Below are positions 39,614-47,938 of a stretch of 64,000 nt of DNA, one piece after another (within the stretch, counting starts at the first letter, position 1; the number at the start of each line of letters is the position of its first letter). Location of the stretch: the NCBI RefSeq assembly GCF_000019225.1, contig NC_010995.1, positions 2,922,501-2,986,500 of the forward strand. The letters run 5' to 3'. Both the position numbers and the translations under genes were made by a program. Below the pieces are notes generated by a model. The model was not told the DNA's origin and did no database searches. It was given only the letters and a program-made list of their open reading frames with translations. This stretch comes from Cellvibrio japonicus Ueda107 (GTDB lineage Bacteria; Pseudomonadota; Gammaproteobacteria; Pseudomonadales; Cellvibrionaceae).

Positions 39614-39642
39614 AGTATACCTGTGCTCGCGAGCGACTCCAG
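39614..39642 (-). promoter_or_regulatory. Possible promoter of the macAB-like operon
   Basis: A -10 TATACT (39619-39614) lies 40 bases before the adaptor gene. No good -35 is present (best CTGGAG, 39642-39637). A perfect ten-base palindrome GCTCGCGAGC (39625-39634) sits between the two positions and could be an operator. Confidence 0.35.
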
Positions 39643-39701
39643 TAGCCAGTGACGAGTTACACACTGATTACACAATTGTGTGCAAGTGTTAATGGGAGTG
39701 G

Positions 39702-41267
39702 TTAATAAACATCCCGCCGATAGCGTCCGTTTTCGGATAAGGATTCCAAACATTCTGCGCCGAAAATTTGCGTGAGTGCCTGGTCAACACCCTGAGCCAT
39801 TCCATGCAAACTGCCACACACATAAATGGCTGCGCCGCGATTAATCCACGCACGCAATTGTTCCCTGTGCAAAGGCAATAAATCCTGCACATAACAAGGC
39901 CCGGCATCAATTGCATCACGCGAGTAAACGCAATGCAGTTGTGTTAACAATCCGGACTGCTGCCAATGCAACAGGTCTGCTGCAAAAAAAGCATCATGGG
40001 CAAGGCTGCGCTCACCAAATAACAACCAATTCTCACTCGCAACAGCAGCGCTGGCACGAGCCGCTAAATGGGAGCGCAGGCCGGCAATACCCGTACCGTT
40101 ACCAATTAAGATCAGGGGTGTAGCAATCGACGGGGAATGAAAATGGGGATTACTGCGAATACGTAAACGAATGGACGACTTCAGCGGGGCATATTCGGTT
40201 AACCATCCCGACCCCAAGCCCAATTGTTGCTGTGCATTGCGCACCTGACGCACCAGCAAATCCAGTGAACCTTCTGCTGGAACAGAGGCAATGGAATACT
40301 CGCGGTGGGGCAGCTCAGGCAAATGGGCAAGCACATCATTGATGGCAAGGGGTTGAAGCAGCACCACTTGATCATCATCAATACGCAGGTCACGAGTCAG
40401 TAACAATTCAGGTGCAATATCTGTGCGCGCCAATCGCTGCACAAAATCCGTGATAGCACCAGGGGTATTACAAGGACCAATCTCTGCAATATCACCTGCC
40501 TGCCAGGTATCGACCGCAACCTGCTCACTTGACGGTTGCAAACGCACATGGAAAGCAGGAGCCCCCAGACTACCGGGATTGGCACACTGGCGCCCACACA
40601 ATATCCAATCCTGGTACCGGGGCGTACTCCAATCGACAAATTGCGTTTGGCCCGTTAACTGGCCGAGGTAATACTGCCAGTGGCGCAACGCACTTTCATC
40701 CAGGCGATCCACCTCGATAATGTCAGTCAAACACTGGGCACCGCGCTGATGTAATTCACGGTAAACACTGTGGGCAAAGCCACAGAAGTGGGTATAACTG
40801 GCATCGCCCAGGGCTAAAATGGCCAGCTGCACATGCGCCAGTTGCCCCGGAGCCAAGGTGCGCAGGTTGCGTGCAATAAAGCGATTCGCATTGTCTGGCG
40901 GCTCTCCCTCACCATAAGTGCTCAGTACCAGTAAACACAGCGTCGCTTGCTGCAAGCGTTCAGCGTCCAGGCGATTCAGGGGCAGGAGTTCTACCCGCCT
41001 ACCCGCCTGTTGCAATTGTGCAGCTGTCTGTTGGGCGATGCGCAGGGCATTGCCACCCTGACTGGCGTACCCCAATAAAATAACCTTCCCATTGGAGCCA
41101 CTGGTCGCAATAACGCTCGTCGTTTGTTGACGGCGATAATGTCGCCAAACAAACACACAGAAAGCACTGTAAACCAACAGCAGTGCAAAGGCAGAAACCA
41201 GTGAGTGGATAGGTGGGAGAATCACAGGAGTGAGCTCAATCAACTGGCCAGCAATCGCCGGATACAT
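39702..41267 (-). CDS. Membrane-anchored flavodoxin/NADPH-flavin oxidoreductase
   Basis: 521 residues. One membrane helix (about 20-42) with a basic cytoplasmic flank is followed by a flavodoxin domain (about 60-200, FMN loop GYASQGGNA, STYGEGEPPD). An FAD/NADPH reductase half follows, with HREYSIASVPAEG, LIGNGTGIAGLRSH and YVCGSLHGMAQGVDQAL, ending YRRDVY. The domain order is that of the sulfite-reductase flavoprotein/CPR group. It is a paralogue of the 879-residue gene but lacks the PepSY module. It may instead pass electrons to the separate PepSY protein encoded upstream (42793-43392). This pairing is inferred from the gene order. Confidence 0.87.
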   Translation of the reverse strand: MYPAIAGQLIELTPVILPPIHSLVSAFALLLVYSAFCVFVWRHYRRQQTTSVIATSGSNGKVILLGYASQGGNALRIAQQTAAQLQQAGRRVELLPLNRLDAERLQQATLCLLVLSTYGEGEPPDNANRFIARNLRTLAPGQLAHVQLAILALGDASYTHFCGFAHSVYRELHQRGAQCLTDIIEVDRLDESALRHWQYYLGQLTGQTQFVDWSTPRYQDWILCGRQCANPGSLGAPAFHVRLQPSSEQVAVDTWQAGDIAEIGPCNTPGAITDFVQRLARTDIAPELLLTRDLRIDDDQVVLLQPLAINDVLAHLPELPHREYSIASVPAEGSLDLLVRQVRNAQQQLGLGSGWLTEYAPLKSSIRLRIRSNPHFHSPSIATPLILIGNGTGIAGLRSHLAARASAAVASENWLLFGERSLAHDAFFAADLLHWQQSGLLTQLHCVYSRDAIDAGPCYVQDLLPLHREQLRAWINRGAAIYVCGSLHGMAQGVDQALTQIFGAECLESLSENGRYRRDVY

Positions 41268-41396
41268 AAGTGACAGGGAAATAGGTAAAACCCAATTCCT
41301 GTTGCATAGGATTTAAACCAGCAACTGCTGCACCCTTGCAAATTCCACCAAGAGTGCAGTCTCTGCCATGTTATAAAACCCGACATTAATACAATC

Positions 41397-42215
41397 TTAT
41401 TCGGGTAATACCTCAAATGTAGCCACATAGCTGCCACTGCGAGAAGTTGCAGGCTTTTTGGCCTTGTTGTCGCGATAAGATGCGCTCAACCAGTACATGC
41501 CCGCCTGCGGCCAGGTAATGGAAAAAGCACCGTCTTTCCCTGTCTCAACATTGATAGACGCCTGGTCATTACGGTAGCGCATACCACCGGGAATAATTTC
41601 TACCTTGGCACCCACGGCAGGTTTGCCATCGATCAGCAACTTAAACTGGGCGCTCTCACCCGCAAACAAATCATTCGGGTGAGTCACAGGTACCAACTCC
41701 AACCCCTGGTTGGTAGGCTTCAGTACATCCTTAGACGGTTCACCGGCGGTGACGAAGGTTTCCATGCGACGCGAGAACTGGCTCACTTCCAGGTTTTTGG
41801 CTTTTTTCGGTACGGCTTTTTCAAAATCACCGGGCTTTGGCGTTTCACCACGACCGGGCCAGAATTTGCGCTCACCGTCTTCGGTTTCCCAGCGCGCCGA
41901 CAAACCATTGTTGGCCGTAAATACTTTATAGGTACCGCGCTGCTTCAGGTTTAGGTCGAAGGTGGTACGGTATTTACCCGAGTGGGCATTTTGAATCTCT
42001 ACAGTGGTTCCATCGGGGCCGGCCACCTGCAGGCTGTTGATATTCATAGCATGGTAGTCGGTGTGGAAAATATCATTGGAAATAGCCGCATCAAAGGTCA
42101 CCCAGGGATCATCACTGGACAATACCGTGGCAGCAGGCAAAATCCAGGCGCGGTGAGCTTGAGCAGAAACAGAAACAGCCAACAGTGCGGCGACAGTCAA
42201 TAATTTCATTTTCAT
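41397..42215 (-). CDS. DUF4198 periplasmic protein
   Basis: 272 residues with a clear signal peptide (MKMKLLTVAALLAVSVSAQA, then HRAWILPA). The mature N-terminal HRAW is typical of DUF4198. The body is predicted beta-rich, with a carboxypeptidase-regulatory-like/Ig-type half near the C-terminus (DGKPAVGAKVEIIPGG..GKDGAFSITW). AAGG lies eight bases before the ATG. DUF4198 proteins often lie beside TonB receptors and metal-uptake genes. A role as a periplasmic metal-chelate carrier or chaperone is inferred only. Confidence 0.85.
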   Translation of the reverse strand: MKMKLLTVAALLAVSVSAQAHRAWILPAATVLSSDDPWVTFDAAISNDIFHTDYHAMNINSLQVAGPDGTTVEIQNAHSGKYRTTFDLNLKQRGTYKVFTANNGLSARWETEDGERKFWPGRGETPKPGDFEKAVPKKAKNLEVSQFSRRMETFVTAGEPSKDVLKPTNQGLELVPVTHPNDLFAGESAQFKLLIDGKPAVGAKVEIIPGGMRYRNDQASINVETGKDGAFSITWPQAGMYWLSASYRDNKAKKPATSRSGSYVATFEVLPE

Positions 42216-42246
42216 AACAATTACCTTCTTATCCTGTAAGTTGTAA

Positions 42247-42783
42247 TTAGGGTTTGATATTCAGCTGGACAGCACCCAACTCGCTGCTGCCCTGCCCCTG
42301 CAGGTTTTGCGCATCCTGCACTGGCCAGGTGAAGGGAATTTGCACCAGTTCACGACCACCGACTTCGCGCGCCGCCTCCACAATCAGTTTGTATTCACCC
42401 GCGGGCAAATTACCCAGGGGAACCTCGCCCTGCCGGAAAGTCACCTCATGTTTTCCAGGTGCACGGGTGGCGCCACTGACACCATCTACCGGCATGGTGA
42501 GCGAGCGGCCACTGCGACGCCACCACTGCACCATATCCTTCAACCATTTTTCGCCTTCATTGTTTTTCATCTTCACGTCATACCACACCGCCAGGTTGAT
42601 GATCGATGAGCGGTCGTGGTTTTCAATCCAGATAGCCACATAGGGACGATGGTATTCCGCTACATTCAAGCGTGGGATCTCGACTGACACCTGCAACTCG
42701 GAGGCAATCACCGGCAGGCTTGCCAGGAGCCCTGTCGCAACCCCTAATAAGATTCGACGCAATAACATTCGATGCGATGACAT
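42247..42783 (-). CDS. DUF2271 periplasmic protein
   Basis: 178 residues. An N-terminal signal sequence (RRILLGVATGLLASLPVIAS) precedes a beta-sandwich-like DUF2271 domain with conserved RPYVAIWIEN, WWRRSGR and a GVSGATRAPG loop. GAGGA lies six bases before the ATG, and the gene starts nine bases after the PepSY gene, so it is co-translated. DUF2271 genes commonly cluster with PepSY and DUF4198 genes in iron loci. The biochemical role is unknown. Confidence 0.85.
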   Translation of the reverse strand: MSSHRMLLRRILLGVATGLLASLPVIASELQVSVEIPRLNVAEYHRPYVAIWIENHDRSSIINLAVWYDVKMKNNEGEKWLKDMVQWWRRSGRSLTMPVDGVSGATRAPGKHEVTFRQGEVPLGNLPAGEYKLIVEAAREVGGRELVQIPFTWPVQDAQNLQGQGSSELGAVQLNIKP

Positions 42784-42792
42784 GCTGTGTCC

Positions 42793-43392
42793 TCAGTGAA
42801 TAAACAAAAGAATTAATACCCAGGGTAGAACCAATCCAAGCCCGACCATCGGCCAGGTAGAAGGACGGCTGCCCGCGTGGCGCTGCAATAAAACCAACCC
42901 GGTTACACAAAAAATAATGCACGCCAGGGCGAAGACATCCAAAAACCAAAACCAGACCAGGCCGGTATTTCGCCCTTTGTGCAAATCGTTAAAATAGGAA
43001 ACCCAGCCGCGATCGGTTTTTTCATAAAACACATCGCCAGCCTGTGTATCTATGGTCATCCAGGCATCACCACCTGGACGTGGCAGCGACAAATACACTT
43101 CACCATCACTCCACTCGGCAGCGCGACCTGCAACCAGAATACGGTGCTCATCCCTCAACCACTGGCCCACAGCCTCAGGCAAAGGGGCTTTTTCGTTTTC
43201 AATATCACCCTGCAACAAAACCAATAGGTGTTCCGGCAACTGTGTTTCTACCTGGGTAATGTTTGGTGTGGCAGGAATTTGCGAGGCATGGTTAAGCGTG
43301 ATACCGGTAATAGCAAACAACAACATCCCCACCAGACAGATGGCGGAGCTAATCCAGTGCCATTGGCGGATGCTACCGACATAAATTTTCAT
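42793..43392 (-). CDS. PepSY-associated TM protein
   Basis: 199 residues. Membrane helices lie at about 14-34, 145-167 and 181-198, with one periplasmic PepSY-like loop between the first two. Histidines near the helix ends (HW at 11-12, H35, H138) could hold haem, as proposed for PepSY-TM reductases. It resembles the short FpvG-like partner that reduces ferric siderophore in the periplasm, but lacks its own flavin domain. The flavodoxin reductase two genes downstream is a candidate donor. Confidence 0.82.
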   Translation of the reverse strand: MKIYVGSIRQWHWISSAICLVGMLLFAITGITLNHASQIPATPNITQVETQLPEHLLVLLQGDIENEKAPLPEAVGQWLRDEHRILVAGRAAEWSDGEVYLSLPRPGGDAWMTIDTQAGDVFYEKTDRGWVSYFNDLHKGRNTGLVWFWFLDVFALACIIFCVTGLVLLQRHAGSRPSTWPMVGLGLVLPWVLILLFIH

Positions 43393-43423
43393 GAACTATC
43401 TTCGCTACCACCTTAAAACCGGA

Positions 43424-43449
43424 GCCCCCTCCATAAACAGCAAGGGGGC
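43424..43449 (-). terminator. Hairpin between TonB receptor and PepSY gene
   Basis: GCCCCC(T) pairs with (A)GGGGGC (43424-43430 with 43443-43449) around a 12-base loop. There is only a weak T stretch after it on the minus strand. It may be a partial terminator or an mRNA-processing hairpin that lowers expression of the downstream genes relative to the receptor. Confidence 0.5.
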
Positions 43450-43482
43450 AAATCGCTAAATCACAACACGAATGACAAACTA

Positions 43483-45870
43483 TTAGAAACGAACGTTGAC
43501 ACCTAACCAAATGTTACGTGCCTTGTCCTTGTTGTTGTAATCATCATAAAACAAGGTTTCGTTACGTCCAGAGCCACCAACGTTGGTATCGATATAATCG
43601 CCATCGTTATTTAAATCGCGGAACTCAGCGCGATAAGTCGTGAAATCACGATCCAGCAAGTTGTTGATACGCACGTTAAAGGTCACTGATTCACTCGCTT
43701 TATAGGATGCGCCCAAATGCAGCACTTCATAATCCTTAAAGCTCAACTCTTCGCCGGTAATCACATGCACACCACGATAACGCTTGGATCGCGCTTCTGC
43801 CGTCAGGAACACATTAAACACTGATGATACCTTCCAATCCAGGGTGGTATTGGCCATGTGCTTGGCACTATTGCCCAGTGGACGCCCTTTATTGGCACCA
43901 CTTTTTTGCTCACTGTCGGTATAGGTGTAATTAGCGCGAAGCGACACATTGTCGACAATGTGCCAGCGGCCAGCCAACTCGGCACCGTCGATAACTACCT
44001 CATCAATATTGACTGTCTTGCTGCTCGTTGTATACCCAAGATCAGCATAGTCACCTGTGCTTGAGCAAGCGATATTGGTACCGGCACCACAAGGCTCTGA
44101 TGACAACTTGTCATCAAACTCATTTCTGAAAAAAGTAATATTGAAATTATGGCCATTAGGGTGCTGCCAATAAGCCGCAACTTCGGTAGTCCTACTGGTT
44201 TCCGGTTTCAGATCAGGGTTACCAAACATTGGCGATACGCCCTGTCCACCAAAGCCAACCACACCATCATAAAGTTGCGTTGTTTTCGGTGTTTTGAAAC
44301 CTGTACTGACACCACCCTTGAATGTCCACTCTTCGCTCAGGGTATACACACCATAGAGACGTGGGCTCAAATGATCACCAAACACTTCGTGATCGTCATG
44401 ACGCAATCCTGCAGTAATGGCCAAAGGCTCAATCACATACCAGGTGTCTTCAGCAAACAGTGAGTACATGTTATGTTCCTGCACACCACCGGGCACGCCA
44501 GACTCCATACCGAACACACCATCTTCCAACTCACCTTGAATCACTTGGGCACCAACAACAGTAACATGTTGCTGGCCCGCTAATTCATACGGCATATCCA
44601 GCTTGGCATCCAGCGTGTATTGGCTGCTTTTCAGAGTACGCTTGGGGCGCGGTAAAAAAGTTTCTTCCGCCAGGGCGCGACGCTGGGCAGTCGTCAAACC
44701 GACATAAGCACCAGTGCCATCCCACATTTCCTGGAGTTGCGCGCGCTCAGCCACTGTAAATGGCAATGTACGACCAAGGTTGTCGGTATCGACATAGGAC
44801 AAAGAAACAAAACTGTTACCAAAGCTCCAGTTACCTTCATGGGTCAACGACCAAGTATCACGCGTAAATTCCTGCGTTGGGCTATAGCCAACCTGTGGTG
44901 CAACACGCGTGGTTCCATTGACGTTAGCGGTACGCCATACAGAGGCGATGTTATCCACAGTTCCCACGGGGTATTCATACTCACCGGCATCGTTCAAGCG
45001 AGGTGTATTGTCATACTCTTGTGTTGATGTGTCGGCGTCGAACCACAGTGACTGGTTGTCAGTTGGCGTCCATGAAAGGCGTATACCCAGCACCTGGTTT
45101 TCATTATCGACAGTCTTACCACCACCACCAAAGCCCAGTGAACGGATACGTTCAACACCGGCAGGATCAGTAACACTTTCATAGGTTGGGTTGGATGCCA
45201 GGCGATTGTAGGCACTACCGCGCACACTCAGGCCTAATTTCCCGGGAATAAGGGGACCCATCACATTAAAGTCGGTTGTAATGTCATCGCCGAAGGCATC
45301 ATTGCTTTCGATGGTGCGACTGTGGCTAACGGATCCCTGCCACTTATCGGTGACTTTTTTGGTAATAATGTTGATAACACCACCCATGGCATCCGCTCCG
45401 TAGAGAGTCGATGCAGGGCCACGAATGACTTCAACACGCTCAATCGCATCCAGTGGAGGGATATGCCCAAATTGATTGCCACCAAAGTTGTTGGGATAAA
45501 TATCACCATGGTTATTTTGGCGCTTACCATCAACCAAAATGAGCGTGTAATCAGACCCCATACCACGCATGGAGATAGTGCCCTGACCGGTTTTATCACG
45601 GGTTTCACCAACATCAACCCCTTCCAGGTCACGCACAGCATCCAGCAAAGTGGCATAAGGACGCTCAGATAACTCCTCTGCAGAAACTACCGAAATACTG
45701 GCAGGTGCGTCGGTAACCTTTTGCTCATAACCAGCGGCAGACACCACGACTTTTTGTAATTGCTTCTTGTCTTCTGCTTCATTGGTTTCTGCATAGGTAC
45801 CTGCTGCAAACGCCAATGCGGCTATAGAACCGATTGCTTGAGGTAACAATGCCTTGGGAAAATGTGTCAT
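43483..45870 (-). CDS. TonB-dependent receptor, FepA/CirA-like
   Basis: A 795-residue outer-membrane receptor. A signal peptide (about 1-27) is followed by a TonB-box-like stretch (QKVVVSA, about 40-46), a plug domain (about 50-170) with VEVIRGPASTLYGADAMGGVINIITKK split over the usual motif, and a 22-strand barrel ending in VNVRF. The plug is most like those of catecholate-siderophore and colicin receptors (FepA, CirA); the ligand is inferred. A loop near residue 600 holds a Cys pair. AGGAG lies six bases before the ATG. A Fur-type box overlaps the promoter, so it should be induced by iron starvation. Confidence 0.92.
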   Translation of the reverse strand: MTHFPKALLPQAIGSIAALAFAAGTYAETNEAEDKKQLQKVVVSAAGYEQKVTDAPASISVVSAEELSERPYATLLDAVRDLEGVDVGETRDKTGQGTISMRGMGSDYTLILVDGKRQNNHGDIYPNNFGGNQFGHIPPLDAIERVEVIRGPASTLYGADAMGGVINIITKKVTDKWQGSVSHSRTIESNDAFGDDITTDFNVMGPLIPGKLGLSVRGSAYNRLASNPTYESVTDPAGVERIRSLGFGGGGKTVDNENQVLGIRLSWTPTDNQSLWFDADTSTQEYDNTPRLNDAGEYEYPVGTVDNIASVWRTANVNGTTRVAPQVGYSPTQEFTRDTWSLTHEGNWSFGNSFVSLSYVDTDNLGRTLPFTVAERAQLQEMWDGTGAYVGLTTAQRRALAEETFLPRPKRTLKSSQYTLDAKLDMPYELAGQQHVTVVGAQVIQGELEDGVFGMESGVPGGVQEHNMYSLFAEDTWYVIEPLAITAGLRHDDHEVFGDHLSPRLYGVYTLSEEWTFKGGVSTGFKTPKTTQLYDGVVGFGGQGVSPMFGNPDLKPETSRTTEVAAYWQHPNGHNFNITFFRNEFDDKLSSEPCGAGTNIACSSTGDYADLGYTTSSKTVNIDEVVIDGAELAGRWHIVDNVSLRANYTYTDSEQKSGANKGRPLGNSAKHMANTTLDWKVSSVFNVFLTAEARSKRYRGVHVITGEELSFKDYEVLHLGASYKASESVTFNVRINNLLDRDFTTYRAEFRDLNNDGDYIDTNVGGSGRNETLFYDDYNNKDKARNIWLGVNVRF

Positions 45871-45921
45871 GTTTCACTCCTAACTGCCCAATTTATGATC
45901 TAACCGTAAAAAATTCGCAAA

Positions 45922-45950
45922 ATACTAACAATAATTATTATCATTAACAA
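45922..45950 (-). promoter_or_regulatory. Fur-regulated promoter of the TonB receptor gene
   Basis: Minus strand: -35 TTGTTA (45950-45945), 17-base spacer, -10 TAGTAT (45927-45922). A 19-base Fur box (45930-45948) matches 16 of 19 positions of GATAATGATAATCATTATC. It covers the -35 box and spacer, so Fur-Fe(II) should block polymerase directly. Confidence 0.8.
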
Positions 45951-46077
45951 TATAAAAGATATTCAAAATAGCAATAAGTGCATATACACCTCTTTACATG
46001 CCCTAACGACAGGTAATTGGCTCATAGCTGCAGAACAGTCAGGGAATAGAAAATAAGAAGGGGGTAAGTAACGGTCT

Positions 46078-46096
46078 GAGATTAATTATCATTGAC
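46078..46096. promoter_or_regulatory. Weak Fur-like box
   Basis: A 19-base stretch (AATTATCATT core) matches about 13 of 19 Fur-box positions. It lies some 150 bases upstream of the solute-binding protein gene and some 210 bases upstream of the receptor gene. It could be an accessory Fur site for either. Confidence 0.3.
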
Positions 46097-46251
46097 ACTT
46101 TTTATGCAGGCCAACCCCATGTTTTGCCCCAAAAGCAGGAAATAAACCCCCTCCTCTTGCGAGAGAGTCATTTAACTTATTGCTCATATAACTATTTATG
46201 ATTAGCCTTGAGCGAGGGAATACCAAGACAACATTAAGCGATATCAACACT

Positions 46252-47010
46252 ATGAACCTACGACGCCATCGACTCTGGCTTATGCTGTGCCTGAGCCTGG
46301 CATTTACCGCTATGGCCGAGTCGCCAGGCGGTAAGCCTGTTCACATCCGTTTGGGAGCTGAAAACTCCTGGCCGCCCTACTCCGACGAGCAGGGTTTGGG
46401 AATTTCCACAAACCTGGTTCGGGCAGCTTTTAGCCGCCGTGGTATAGAGCCCAGTTTCTACGTACAACCCTACGCCCGTGTTTTACATGACCTTAAAGCG
46501 GGGAAAATTGATGGTGGCTATAACGTCACCCTTCAGGAGTCCACTCGCCATCTCTATATTTTTGGCCGGGAGCCTCTGCTGGTCCTCAAATCCTATTGGT
46601 ACTTTCAGCCAGGACAGCATCCCGATATCAAGCGACTTGAAGACATACCGGAAGGATTTCGGGTAGGGGTTATCATCGACTACGAATATGGCGATGCCTA
46701 CGAAGCCGTGCGTAGTCACTTTCGGGAAATCAAGGTATCCCAGCAAGCCCAGTTAATACGCTTGCTAAAACAGGGACGGATCGATGCAGCGCTGATGTTT
46801 GAACAAGAAGCCGAATACGCCCTTAACAAACTGGAGATACCCATCGCCACACTGGACAAACGTTTTCTGAGTCACAGGGGTGGCGTCTATGTTGCGTTTT
46901 CACGTAAAAACCCCCAGGCCAGGTGGCTGGCGAGGGAGTTGGACAAAGGATTGCAGGCGCTCAAAGAGTCCGGGGAATATGCGCAATTGATAACAGTCAC
47001 TCCACCATAA
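46252..47010 (+). CDS. Orphan periplasmic solute-binding protein (SBP_bac_3 type)
   Basis: 252 residues from the ATG at 46252 (MNLRRHRLWLMLCLSLAFTA), which gives a proper signal peptide ending MAE. An in-frame ATG at 46198 would add 18 residues ahead of it. Neither start has a good Shine-Dalgarno. The fold fits family 3 binding proteins (LGAENSWPPYSDEQGLGIST.., DGGYNVTLQESTRHLYIFGR). No permease or ATPase is nearby. Such orphans in this group of bacteria are of unknown ligand; it is divergent from the iron locus. Confidence 0.75.
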   Translation: MNLRRHRLWLMLCLSLAFTAMAESPGGKPVHIRLGAENSWPPYSDEQGLGISTNLVRAAFSRRGIEPSFYVQPYARVLHDLKAGKIDGGYNVTLQESTRHLYIFGREPLLVLKSYWYFQPGQHPDIKRLEDIPEGFRVGVIIDYEYGDAYEAVRSHFREIKVSQQAQLIRLLKQGRIDAALMFEQEAEYALNKLEIPIATLDKRFLSHRGGVYVAFSRKNPQARWLARELDKGLQALKESGEYAQLITVTPP

Positions 47011-47050
47011 AAAGCCAGTCAGGCACAGATTCCCCAAGGAACCTTAACTA

Positions 47051-47644
47051 TTACATATAGGCGTTGGAGCGATCCGAATGGTCTGTGACATCGCGGATAC
47101 CCTTTAACTCGGGCAACTTATCCATCAACTGAACCTCAATCCCCTGCTTCAGCGTCAACGCCACTGAACCGCATCCCTGGCAGCCACCGCCAAACTTCAG
47201 GATCGCAATCATATCCTCAGTCACTTCCACCAGGCTCACATTGCCGCCATGCGCCGCCAGGCTGGGATTGACATCGTTATAAAGCACATAGTTAATCCTG
47301 TCCTCCAATGGGCTATCGTCGGTAACCCGGGGCATCTTGGAGTTGGGGGCACGGATTGTCAGTTGGCCACCCATACGATCAGGGGAATAATCCACTTTGG
47401 CATCTTCCAGGAACGGCAGGCTGCGCTCCTCAAAATATGCCTTAAATCCATTCAGGGGCACGATAACATCCCCTTCTTTTTCTTCTCCCGGACGACAGTA
47501 AGCAATACAGGTTTCCGCTTGGGGGGTACCTGGATTGGCTACAAACATACGGATACCTATACCGTCATTATCCTTCTGCTTATCAAGCAACTCTTTCAGA
47601 TACGTTTGGGCTGGCTCGGTAATTTCGACATTGACGTTTTGCAT
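47051..47644 (-). CDS. nfuA: Fe/S biogenesis protein NfuA
   Basis: 197 residues. An N-terminal degenerate A-type carrier domain (about 1-100) is joined to a C-terminal Nfu domain with the cluster-binding GGCQGCGS (CxxC, about 150-153). It carries and delivers [4Fe-4S] clusters to apoproteins, notably under oxidative stress or iron limitation. The length fits E. coli NfuA (191). It is monocistronic and divergent from metH. Confidence 0.95.
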   Translation of the reverse strand: MQNVNVEITEPAQTYLKELLDKQKDNDGIGIRMFVANPGTPQAETCIAYCRPGEEKEGDVIVPLNGFKAYFEERSLPFLEDAKVDYSPDRMGGQLTIRAPNSKMPRVTDDSPLEDRINYVLYNDVNPSLAAHGGNVSLVEVTEDMIAILKFGGGCQGCGSVALTLKQGIEVQLMDKLPELKGIRDVTDHSDRSNAYM

Positions 47645-47854
47645 ACAACCAGTAACTCTCGGCTTTTTCTCATTGGACAGGCGATATACCTGATTAAAAT
47701 ACTCGGGTATTCTACTGTAAAGCCAATAGGATAAAAACCGCGAAAGCCCTATGGATAGTCATAAATTTTGGCTATAAAAAGTCATAACAACACCGCCATC
47801 CTCAGTTCCCCGAATCATCTTGCGCCTGGAGCCCAAATAATGGGGAGTTTCTGC

Positions 47855-47860
47855 TAGAAT
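47855..47860 (+). promoter_or_regulatory. Extended -10 promoter of metH
   Basis: TGC-TAGAAT (47852-47860) is an extended -10 element. There is no clear -35. Transcription would begin near 47867, just before two overlapping hairpins. Confidence 0.45.
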
Positions 47861-47875
47861 TTGCGTCACTTTTCT

Positions 47876-47920
47876 ATATCAATTTTTTTTGATATTGCCT
47901 CAGCTCTCCTGGGCAATATC
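47876..47920 (+). promoter_or_regulatory. metH leader with two mutually exclusive hairpins
   Basis: Hairpin 1 pairs ATATCAA (47876-47882) with TTGATAT (47889-47895) around T6. Hairpin 2 pairs GATATTGCC (47891-47899) with GGCAATATC (47912-47920). They share 47891-47895, so only one can form. The second ends 18 bases before the metH start. It resembles no riboswitch I know (not the SAH aptamer). Confidence 0.4.
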
Positions 47921-47938
47921 CCGTGTTAAAGGTTATCC

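Noticed and set aside
47780..47938. SAH or SAM riboswitch before metH
   Set aside because: The conserved cores of those aptamers are not present; only two overlapping hairpins are visible.
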